From Punica granatum (taxonomy: Eukaryota; Streptophyta; Magnoliopsida; Myrtales; Lythraceae), in contig NC_045127.1 in NCBI RefSeq assembly GCF_007655135.1, forward strand, positions 8,565,001-8,629,000: a stretch of 64,000 nucleotides of DNA, given 5' to 3'. How positions within the stretch are numbered: position 1 is the first letter of the stretch; every line of letters begins with the position of its first letter. Made by a program: the position numbers and the translations under genes. Below, piece by piece: positions 10,612 to 20,716 of the stretch. The notes beneath the pieces were generated by a model, which made no database searches, was not told the origin of the DNA, and worked only from the letters and a program-made list of their open reading frames with translations.

Positions 10612-11689
10612 TAGCCCCATTCTCTTCTCAGTGTTGTCTTTTTGTATTAAGTTAATTTTTGAAATTGGTTTTTTTATTTATGAACAAATTCATCTTAGCA
10701 AATTTATATATGAAACTTATGGTTTTATATCAGTAGCTATACATGATCTTGGCGAAATTGGGACCAACCACTTCACGTTTGTAACCTTAGTTGATGTTGT
10801 GGCTCCCAACAAAATCTCCAAGACAACAGAGGTCCTAGTGTGGAATATCTATGTCAAGGGATTGGGCCACGTCGAAAGCTATACCCCTGTCCTACATAAC
10901 CAAAGGCCTTAATACATGTTGATGACCTCGGACGGTGTATCCGCGTTCATTCTTTTATATTAAATTTTCTTAATTTTCAAAAAAATCCATTTTATTAGCA
11001 ACTCATTTACATGTCAATGAGTTGGATGGGAATTCAAATGACAAGGTCGAAGTGAACTTACCGTGATATGTTGAAGACAATATTGAACAAAAAGATGAAT
11101 TAGGATGAAATTAAAAAGTAATTAAAAGATTGAGGATCAAAAGAATTTTTTATTAGGTTAAGATAGTGAATGGAGGTGAAGCGTCAATTTTTTTTAAATC
11201 AAGGATTGGATGGAGTATATTTTTCTTAAGAGTAAGGTGGAGTGCCATTTAATAATACCTAAAAGGAGGGGAATACAATTTTTCAATTTTCTGAGTAATT
11301 TACATCCTCTTTCCTTCCGATATGAATTTATACGGTAACATGAAATTTTATAAAATATTATTTTAGAAAAAAAGTTTAAGTTTATATAAAATCTATGTAA
11401 AGTGAATACATGGAATAACTTTTTTTTTTAATTGGTCACTTGAAATTTTTATTTAGGTGTGCCCAAGTGAAGAGAAGGATAATGATTTTCAAAATCGAAA
11501 ATTGTTGAGAGCGGAGCATATTGCATGGGATTGATGGGAGAATGGGTTGAAAATGTCAATGATAGAATTAAATATCGTTAAGATACACTATTTGAGGGTA
11601 ATGTGGTTCGATAAAAAATAAAATGGGGGTGTCTAGCCAAAATACGGTAATTTTTTTTTTTAGAAAATTATGGGAGACATTAATATCGT

Positions 11690-11815
11690 AATTTCAAAAA
11701 TCGAGCATTAAAGGTTGTCCCCCCAACAAGTGTGTTGTCCGGGATTCGAACCTGCATTCTCCTCCTTACACGAATTAGAGTTCTTACCAATCAATCAACA
11801 CCTCGTTGGTAATAT
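11690..11815 (-). repeat. tRNA-like SINE head
   Basis: On the minus strand a canonical box B (GGTTCGAATCCC-type; GGGATTCGAAC on the plus strand at about 11742) is preceded by a box-A-like GATTGGTAAGA. It closely matches 30945-31060, which joins the family-1 body. Confidence 0.5.
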
Positions 11816-12146
11816 GGTAATTTTCTAGTTAATTCTTTTGACTTTCTCTAATTTCAGGCACGAAATGGAGAATCCACAAGAATTTCAATTATAATTTTGT
11901 TTTTCTCGACCTTTTCTTCTTCTTTTTTAATCTTGTAAGTTATATATATATATATATATATATATATGGTGCAACGATTCCATGGCATCAAACCAAACGC
12001 GTGCTTCTGCGACTGATCAACCCTTCGTAATAACAGAACGAAGATATGATCATTTAGTTAACTTATTTTTCATAGTCATCATCCAAAGATTCCATACATT
12101 AGTATAATTTATTAATAGAGGCAACCCATATAAAAAACTGAACTAA

Positions 12147-12780
12147 CTAACAAGGGAACCTACATGCGCACTCGAGGCCCATGCCTGGGGACGGCCGAGG
12201 CGCCATGTGCACGCTTACACCACGATTCGCGCATGTCCGTCAACCGGCATGCACTCCATTAGCTGCACCAGCAATACACACAGACACACTCGTAATGCAG
12301 ATATCTTCGCCAATAAATAATCATAAGGATATCTATATTAGAAGACACATACTTCGTCATTAATTCTTTTAATATAAATTATTCCTCAACAAATTCAATA
12401 ATTTGACCGATCAAAGCGAGGACGTCATGAAATATATATATATATATATATATATGTATATGTATATATATATGTGACTAAATTGTGTAGAATATATTAT
12501 GCAATGGAACAAAGCAAATATAGCAACTGAGATTTTAAGAATTCGGATTTTTTTAAGCTCAGATTCATAAGATAAAATTTAATTAGGAATGTTTAGTTAT
12601 TTTACTGGTTATTTGGGATTCGGCGGAAGGTCGCTTAATTGTAGGCTGGAGTGGATAGGAAAGGAGCATTGCCGCCCACTGACGTGGAAGAAATTAAACA
12701 GATAAAAGAGGCCTCGCTTGAATACGACGTAGTATGTACGAAATTCTAAAGGAATCGTGAGTTGAGTACCATTATTGATC
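12147..12780 (-). pseudogene. Defensin-like peptide, copy 2 (broken)
   Basis: The exon-2 remnant (12147-12269) still reads WCKRAHG and ends CACRFPC, like copy 1. Several breaks are visible. The splice acceptor has become CTG instead of CAG. A TGA stop follows GVHAG. The middle of the domain, including several cysteines, is lost or shifted. Sequence like exon 1 survives only around 12735-12770 (TAGTATGTACGAAATTCTAA...GAGTTGAGTACC), beyond an insertion, and a SINE begins where the signal peptide should be. Not functional. Confidence 0.7.
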
Positions 12781-12784
12781 CAAA

Positions 12785-12968
12785 AGATAAAAAATCTAAT
12801 TTGAATTAATTCAAGGGGCTCGGCGCTTATTTCTATTAAAGTAAGGTCTCGAGTTCGAGTTCATGTGAATGCTAGAAGAATTTTACTTTTTAGTGAATCG
12901 ATCCAACTCGATTGGATTAGTCGGGATTTAATAGAGCTTCCATATATCATGATTCACACCGAGAAAAA
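12785..12968 (+). repeat. tRNA-derived SINE copy (family 1)
   Basis: Plus-strand copy with box A (AATTCAAGGGGCTCGGCGC), box B (GGTCTCGAGTTCGAGTTC), the body GATTGGATTAGTCGGGA and the end ATGATTCACACCGAG followed by an A run. It inserted into the exon-1 region of the broken defensin-like copy 2. Confidence 0.65.
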
Positions 12969-15309
12969 AAAAAAGAAGGAAACCTAAAACTCTACAACTG
13001 AATCCCGCGTTAATTATAACTTGAAAAATCAAGTGGGTGTTGAAAATCATTTAAATGATGAGATTCGGTGCAAATACCAGAATCCTTGGGCGGTGGCTGT
13101 CGTTAGCCCACACGAGGACTCATAGGCTGGCGTGGCACATGAAGTTCAACATGTGAATTGTGATGTAAAATATTGTGGTGCAAAGTGAAAAATAATGGAA
13201 CTCCTGGGGAGAAGGAGGAACATTTTCCTCTGATTTTCTGATTTACCTTTTTGCCCCGGGAGGTACATGTGTTTTCATAGGTGGGTCCATATTTTCTGCA
13301 ATTTGCAGATTAGCCCATGCATAATTTGACCTATTTGACGTGCGGAGGTGGCCGGCGAGCGGCTTCACCAACGGTCAACCATGGAGGACAAATCTCCGTC
13401 TTCTATTTCCCCATTCGTCGTGTAGGAGATATTTTGGTCGGATTACATAAACCTAGTGTGTATTTGTATCATTATATTTACATTCTTAATAAACTTACTT
13501 TTTAAGAACAACAAATATTTTAAAGGGTTAATTTCACATTACTAATAATATCTTATCTTAATATATTAAAACTCTTGTTTACCACCCTGTGCATGTTATA
13601 GTGCCACGTGACCATACGTTTTCATTTTAAAAATTCCAATAAATATTTCATAATTTTTATTTATATCGTTTTCTAAAAATTTCATAAACTTTTTATTATT
13701 ATTTTTGGGTAAAACTTAAGATTACACCAACCTATTGAATGAGACTAATTTTTATGGCATTGGCTCCATTATCGACACGAAATGCTTTATATAAATTTTG
13801 AACCCTACATGGTACTTATAGTTCATCCACTTGAAATAGACAAGGCCAATTTTGACCTGTGATATTTTGACCACCGTATTCTAATTAGATATATTGAAAA
13901 TTCAAATGAATGAAAGCATGCCCATGTGCACAGTATATCTCGTGTGCCAACATTTTCTAATTTCAAAAGCTTCCATCGATTTTCATTATTTTTTGTTCGT
14001 ATCCTTCTCAAAAGCTTTTTGTTATTATTTTGGTGAACCGTGAATCGCAAGATTATGCTCCCATTTGACTGAGACTAATCATTGTTGGGTATTGGCTTGG
14101 TTGTGATCACTCATTGAATCTCAAACCCTTGCACTAAAAGTATAGTTCCTCCACTTAAAATTAGCGAGGTCACTTATGACCTATTATCTTCTGATCATGG
14201 TTTTCTAATTACAAACATTGAAAATTCAAATTGAGATTGGTGAGTAAAATTTAGCTTTTTATATCGTATGACATATTAATTAGTATAATTTGTTAGAAAA
14301 TTTGGATCATATAGCAATCTCGAGTTCATAATCTTCACATATAAGTGGTTTTTATTTTATTTTATAAGCAACATATAAGTAGTTTTATTATTAGTTTCAA
14401 CTATATTTTATATTTGTTATTATGTAAACTAATATGATAAACTAAAAGGTTGATGAAAAAGATTTTCGTCCCTTGGTGCTGGGCGGATTGTACCCTAGTA
14501 TAAATGAATCTGTTAATGCCTGAACTCTTTTTCTGATATGATAAATCGAAAAATTTAGCTGCCAATCAAAGTTACAGAGATATCAAATAAGTTAATAAGA
14601 GTTTATTCTAGTATATATGGGATTTAAAAAGTATGTTTTGATGGTGGCTTGCATAGCAAGATAGAGAGCCCGGTCGATGAACTCTCTCTTATTGGATTTT
14701 ATGGTGGAAGCATTGGCGGAGAGCGATTCGTAACATCATGCAAATGGGTAATTCTAATCCTACCACAAAGCGGCATGCATCTGTTATAAAAAGGCCTCGT
14801 AATTGGATGCCGCCATCGATTCTTTGGAGGGATGGAGGGAGGAGAAGGGCTGGAGGTCGCAAAAACAACTAAGAATAATCAAAAGACCCTGCACTTATTA
14901 GTGTCAGAAAATTCATTATTAACCCGAAGTGGTACAAAGGGCAAGCAATGATTGGCTTCTTCTTTATTGTAGAGAATTAGACAACAAGTAGTTGATCAAC
15001 GTGATTAATAATGCCACTTACTCGATCGGATTAAATGCCAACTACTCGGTCGAGATTACTAATTTGTCATTAGGACATTACCAAATGGCGCACAAATTAA
15101 TGGGCTAGTATGGGCTTGGAAAGCCCAATTGCTAAGGTAGCCGAACCGTGCCAAAGCCCAAGAAAGACCAATAAACTTCGACTTCTACCTTAATTAGGAT
15201 GGTGAGGTGATTGTTTGCAGTTGTTGAAGTTTGGATCCTCGCGCACGATGGAGGAGCGGAGGGAGTCCCATAGAAAAAATGTCACGTCATGGCACGAGCT
15301 AGCGATGAG

Positions 15310-15418
15310 AACTGATTCTTACGCTAGAAGAGTTTTACCAATTAGTGGGCTGCCCAGACTCGATTAGATTAGTTGTGACTCAATTAAGTTTCGAAATATT
15401 AAGGTTCACGTCGAAAAA
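15310..15418 (+). repeat. 3' part of a SINE (family 1)
   Basis: Carries AGAAGAGTTTTACCA, CTCGATTAGATTAGTTGTGA and ATTAAGGTTCACGTCGA, the downstream half of the family-1 body in plus orientation. The tRNA-like head is missing. Confidence 0.5.
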
Positions 15419-16076
15419 ATATTGATGCATTAATACAATCTGAAACTTTGTTGAGAGTGGAAGAAGCACGATAAATGCTCACATGTGCTGCTGCTAGAGT
15501 TTCCTTTGTTTTCTTCTCTCTCTCTCTCTCTCTCTTTTTCCATTTTTTAAATTGGAATGATTTTGAGATATATTTTTAACGTATTAATTGAATCAAATAT
15601 ATCACAAATTAGTTCTTATTTTCTTACACAGGCGTCATCAGGCTTAATCTACTACGATGTGATCCTAGTGGACTTTGAAGTACTCGTGCCATATATAAAA
15701 TTTACCTACATGAAACGCAATTGTCAAATACATATATTATTACGCCTCATGATTATTAATTAGATATTGCGAAGGATTTTAGCTTTTTAGTCTTTTCAAA
15801 TGAGTTTAGCTTTTAATTTAGCCTTTTTTCGAAACTTCGCAACTTATAAAACGCGATTTGTCAAATATATTATTACCCTCATGATTATTATTATTATTAT
15901 TTATTATGAAAGATTTTAGCCTTTTGCCTTTTCAAATGATTATTATCCGAAAGAAATGAAGTCTACAGATCCTAGCTACAAAGAAGAATTATATCGTTAC
16001 CGTGCCTTTTTCCTGGAACATAGGTTGGACTGGCATCGCTTCCCTTTGGAGATATTAATTGCAATTATCTGACCCC

Positions 16077-16108
<32 letters not shown>

Positions 16109-17134
16109 TATATATTTTCCGGTAGATTATCTGACCCTTAGCTTTTGTATTCCTTAATTCACTTTTGCTGCTCGTTCTTGAGAGTTATCCCGTCTTATCT
16201 ACCAAGAAGGGGAGGTGTGGAATTCCATTTCATTATCATGCATTCATTTATTATCCCCACTTATTAATCGCTAAGGCTCTATTTTTGTCCCATCATATCT
16301 CACGGGAATGGAGGTGCCTATCCGAAGAGAAGAGACATGAGAGGTGCCATCCTGCACGCAATATCGTCATTTCAGCTAAGATTAATTCGGGTTGGGTGTG
16401 ATTATTAGCTAGGAAGAATACATCACGTCGTATGAACATGTCGCGATCACCGGATTTATATAGTGGGCATTGATTCGAGCAAGTGGCCTTCTTTAATAAG
16501 ATGGTTTTGCATGCACGCATTGATGTTAGCTAGCTAGATAGGCTTATAGGTTTGTGACATGTTGAAGTCTTAATTGAAAATTTTGGTTCTGGTAAGAAAC
16601 ACTGCATGTGTTGGTTTTTAAGGAAGACCGATGCAGATTAAGGTCGAACTTCCGAAGTGGAAATTAATTCGACCGCAAGTCATCAGACCTTATTCAGAGA
16701 GTTAGATGGCAATATATATAATAACACTCAGGCATCGTGCAAATGGAAGTGAGTTAATCGAATAGCTGAAGTCATAACCCATAGATTGGTCATATGCGTA
16801 GCACGTATTACCTATAACACATTCGGTAAACATATTATTTTCAATTTTCTAGCCAATGAATTTGAGAAAATTCAAATTACATGATTACGTGTTATTTATC
16901 AAATACAAGATCCACCGTTTATTGACTAAAAACAATTAGAATTAATTTGTGGCTTGGTATATTGCATATTTATTTACCACCTACATAATACATGGATATA
17001 TTATATGTATTCAGTTTAGCACAATCTTTTAGGGGTATCTTCAAAATTCCAATTTTCATATGTTAAGTTTTTTATTTTATATACTACCATAAACCACAAT
17101 TAGTGGTTTGCAATAATTTATTTTCATATACTCT

Positions 17135-17310
17135 TTTTTTTTTTGAATAAAAGGTTAAGTTGGGTTATTAGCCCGCTGTGGCAGTCCCAACTAAGAGAAC
17201 CTAACCGCCACAGAATATTCATTTCGCCGTAACTCGCTGAGACTTTAGCCAAACTTGATCACCATAGCTCCACCAAAACACTAGTGGATTAAGTCCAAGG
17301 CCCTTTAAAT
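17135..17310 (-). repeat. Poly(A)-ended retroposon fragment
   Basis: On the minus strand a GC-balanced sequence (GTGGAGCTATGGTGATCAAG ... GGGACTGCCACAGCGGGC) ends in TTTATTCAAAAAAAAAAAG. A single 3' poly(A) tail with no inverted ends suggests a LINE- or SINE-derived insertion. The family is not recognised. Confidence 0.4.
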
Positions 17311-17779
17311 TACTTTCATATCCTCAATAAATTACTTTAGAATGAATATAATTTTAACGTGTTAAATTTTTTGGTTCGCACCAAATTATATTTGGAAGTA
17401 TAATGGGTCTTGACTAATGATCTTGGGAAATAGAATGGGTCTTGATTAATTAGCTGAAGTTGCAATATTCTTTATGTAAGTATCTATTCACAACTGTAAA
17501 ATGAAAAAAAAAAAAAAGTTGTTTCTCGGTATACATACTTTCATTGAGAAGCAAGGCAACGAACACGGTGGCGAACATGAAGTATAATATATATGCATCG
17601 CATGTGCGCCATGAAGCTCATTTAGGCGAGTAATTTGTCAATCCATCCGAACCTAGTACTGCAGTAATTAATCCCAGTTATGTCCGTACGAACAAGACGA
17701 TATTTGATGGAGTGTACTGTCAAGTGTCAAGCCCCATCGGTTATTGAATTGTTGCAAGAGTGACATACATACATATATG

Positions 17780-17990
17780 TATGTATGTATAAATGGCTTC
17801 CTCGGTCGAGTGAGTTGATCAACACAATAATCGTATAGTGTCGAGCCCCATAGTTGCCATTTCTTTCTGATTATCGTAAACGCTTCAATGTTCTTCGACG
17901 CAGCAATTATATAGGTTGAGAGAAATTCAGCCGAATCTTAGGTTTCACAACTCAAGTCCATAGTATTACAGATGTCCCATTTTTTACAAT
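17780..17990 (+). pseudogene. Subtilase (SBT) C-terminal relic
   Basis: This matches the three array units at 31850-33245 through the Fn3-like end and beyond: TGGCTTCCTCGGTCGAGTG, GTTGATCAACACAA, TAGTGTCGAGCCC, then CACAACTCAAGTCC near CTCAGCTCCGTAGAATTATAG of the array. The conserved W-V-D-Q-H-N-H core of SBT C-termini is frameshifted here. A decayed fragment only. Confidence 0.55.
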
Positions 17991-18849
17991 CTATTCTAGA
18001 CCAAACTTTCCGATTGATTTATTCCTCCAAGAAATTACTCAGCCCTTTTCTCGGCCGCCATCGCTTGCTCAGATTTCACGGGACCGAGCAAGGAATTCGG
18101 ATCTTACAACTCGATAGTCAGAAAAACATACACGACCATCCCGCTGTTTTTCATATGCTCTCTTTCGAGATTTCATGGACCTTATAAATTGCCTAAAAAC
18201 ACGCCTTCAATTATATATTCTAGACATCAGAATTAACTTTATCACACGCATATATTTGTTATTAATGAATATAATCCTGACATATACTTTTGTAATCAGT
18301 CTCGAGTCTCCGACGATAAAAGATTGACATCGAATGTGCAATGATAAATTAATTCTATCGGTACCCAAATTCCATATTCCGGACATTAATTGTTAAGATT
18401 CCTTTCTTCTTCGTAACAACTCTATCAATCGAGGTGTATCCTGACTGTCAATGCATTCGAAAATCTAACTCCACTACCAATAGTAGGGAAGAAGCGTGTT
18501 CGACTTTTACGCGTTTTTAACATTTTGGTTAAGATATCTATTTTTCCATTCCATTTTCCTTCCTAAGGCATGGCTTACGTATATATATCTAGTAAAATGT
18601 CAAATAATCCCTCTATTTGCAGTAGTTGGCTTTATGAAGCAGTCCAATTTACTACAATAACGTATAAGATTTCTTGTCACGAAAATAGTGGATAACTTGT
18701 TATGGGTCTTGTCAAAATAAGCTCGACATAATAAGTATATTGTGACAAAATAACGTTTGGTCAAAATATCTTATAACTTATGGTGATAAACTTATTTTCG
18801 CGATGAAAACGTTTTATAATGTGTATAACAATATATGAAAATATGTATA

Positions 18850-19110
18850 TACATATATTAGTTATTATGAGAATACTTGGTTTGTGGCGCTCACACAATA
18901 TTAAAAATATGTGTATACATATAAATATATATGTATCTACACACATATTAAGTATGTGCATCATGAGACTTTATTTAATGTAATTTAACATTCTTAACAC
19001 AATATATATATTATATATATATATATATATGTTAGTTATTATGAGAATATTTAGTTTTTCGGCGCTCACATAATATTGAAGTTATATGTATACATATAAA
19101 TATATATGTA
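18850..19110. repeat. Tandem repeat of about 174 bp
   Basis: TTAGTTATTATGAGAATA ... GCGCTCACA ... AATATATATGTA appears at about 18858 and again at about 19032, the two copies separated by a (TA)n run. No coding content. Confidence 0.6.
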
Positions 19111-19639
19111 GATACATACATGCGATATTTTTGCTATACGAAACACACTTGATTCCATGTGGCTGAATTTGAATTGCGATGAGTTATCCCGATTGTGGCT
19201 GTTTACGAAATCGATTTCCATGAATCAGGGAATTGATTCTTCCATATGATGGATCGGTCATCCATTCCCCGGGCGCTTAATTAGAGATTGGATGAAGGGA
19301 ATCAATTCCTTTTTCTTTTTCCTTTTCTTTTTCAACAAACCGCGCATAATTTGCAAAATCTGATGATTTCCAATGAATTTGGTTTCCTGCATTTTTGTAA
19401 TTAGCCTTATTATTTATTCACTGGATGAAGATGTAATATCTTGCGTCATAGGGATTTGCTTCACTAGTTTTCTGTGATTAACTCAATTAAGTACTGAATG
19501 ATTAAATATTAAACTTAATTCGAGTTATCAATGTTAGTCTTAATGGAATTTTTCCATTTTTTCATTTACAAGTTAGCATACAAGACACATAATTTAACTT
19601 TTTAGGATGGGCTAATGATCGCTATAACCTTTTCACAGG

Positions 19640-20715
19640 AACAACAATAGGATGGTTGCTGCTCATAGCACTCTGGTTTGGTACTGCAATGTCCGAACTC
19701 GAAGAGCGTGATACTTACATAATTCACAGGGACCATTCCCAGGAACTGGCGACTTTCGCCTCCCCTGAGTCCTGGCATCGGTTCATCCTGCAGTCGATGC
19801 CTAATCCCGAAGACAATGGCTCCAGTATGCTACTTTACACATACAACCACGCCATGAACGAATTTAGCGCCAAACTGACCCCGTCCCAGCTGTCCGAGAT
19901 CGAGAAGTCCCTGCGTATCTCAGCACTTATAAAGATTCATTTGGGAAGCTCCACACCACTCGCACCACTGAGTTCCCTAGCCTGAAACGCAGCTCAGGGA
20001 TATGGCAAGCCTCATCATATGGAAAGGTTGTCATCATTGGCCTAATTAATACGAGAGTGTGGCCTGAGAATGAGAGCTTCAATGACAGAGGAATACAGCC
20101 GACGCCTAAGAGATGGAAGGGAAACTGCGAGAATGGAACCGCTTTCAGCCTGCCTGCCTGTAACAAAAAGCTTATCAGGGCTCGAGTTTTCAACAAGAGA
20201 ATTATAGCAGCGGGTAGGCCGATCGCCAACTACGACTATGATTCAGCTAGAGCTTTCAAGGGTCACAGGACGCATACATCTTTTACAATTGCAGGGCCCC
20301 CCATGCCTGGTGTGAGCCACTTTGGTTATGCAAGAGGGATTGCCCAAGGAGTAGCACCAGCGGCACACGTGGCAATGTACAAAGTCGTCTCTGCAGTGGA
20401 CCTAGTGTAGATTGCAGCGACTGATGTGCTCGCGACCATGGACGAAGCGATTGTAGATGGAGTGAATCTCATGTCACTATTCCTGGGATTTAAGCAGTCC
20501 CTTTACTTCGAAGATATGATTGCAACTGGGGCACTCTCGGCAGTCACCAAGGGTATCACTGTCATCTGTGCAGCCGAAAATAATGGACTCAACTGTTCAG
20601 CAATGTTCAATGACTAGGTCAGCTATCATGACCACGACATATGCCATTGATAACACTAGGGTAGAGCTCCATGACCAGGTGACAGGACAATCTGCCACTC
20701 CATTAGAATTTGGGG
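19640..20715 (+). pseudogene. Subtilisin-like protease (SBT) relic A
   Basis: Reads as a plant S8 subtilase from the secretion signal onward: a hydrophobic LLLIALWFG stretch, the I9 propeptide (TYIIHRDHS, WHRFILQSM, LLYTYNHAMNEFSAKLT), then the S8 start. Many breaks are visible. No in-frame ATG is seen. A frameshift near 19915 follows the propeptide. The catalytic Asp is replaced (IGLINTRVW; Asn codon 20048-20050). The Gly after the catalytic His is Arg (GHRTHT, 20271-20285). A TAG lies at 20408. The oxyanion Asn region (AAENNG) follows. It then jumps to sequence just after the usual catalytic Ser (RSAIMTT...IDNT...TGQSATPLEFG, 20625-20715), so the PA domain and the Ser are deleted. Not an active enzyme. 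Confidence 0.85.
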
Positions 20716-20716
20716 C

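Larger units (their letters stand above)
11425..12780. repeat. Segmental duplication, copy 2
   Basis: Aligns with 5500-8100 in the same order of landmarks: GAAGAGAAGGATAATGA, GCATGGGATTGATGG, ATTAAATATCGTTAAG, TCATCATCCAAAGATTCC, GAGGCAACCC and the broken defensin-like exon. It lacks the MITE and the Helitron-like insert of copy 1. It has its own insertion of about 280 bp between 12435 and 12720. Confidence 0.65.
13000..17700. other. Intergenic region without supportable genes
   Basis: Mostly AT-rich. Points of note are 13130-13210, which matches 30720-30790; CT repeats at 15517-15534; a (TA)n run at 16077-16104; and a fairly GC-balanced stretch at 14640-14870 that has no continuous reading frame I recognise. 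Short open frames here look random. Confidence 0.5.

Noticed and set aside
14640..14880. GC-balanced stretch that might be a gene fragment
   Set aside because: No frame stays open through it and no motif could be assigned.
16165..16401. Open frame of 78 codons on the plus strand
   Set aside because: No recognisable family, no splice or promoter context and average composition; an overlapping frame on the other strand is equally open.
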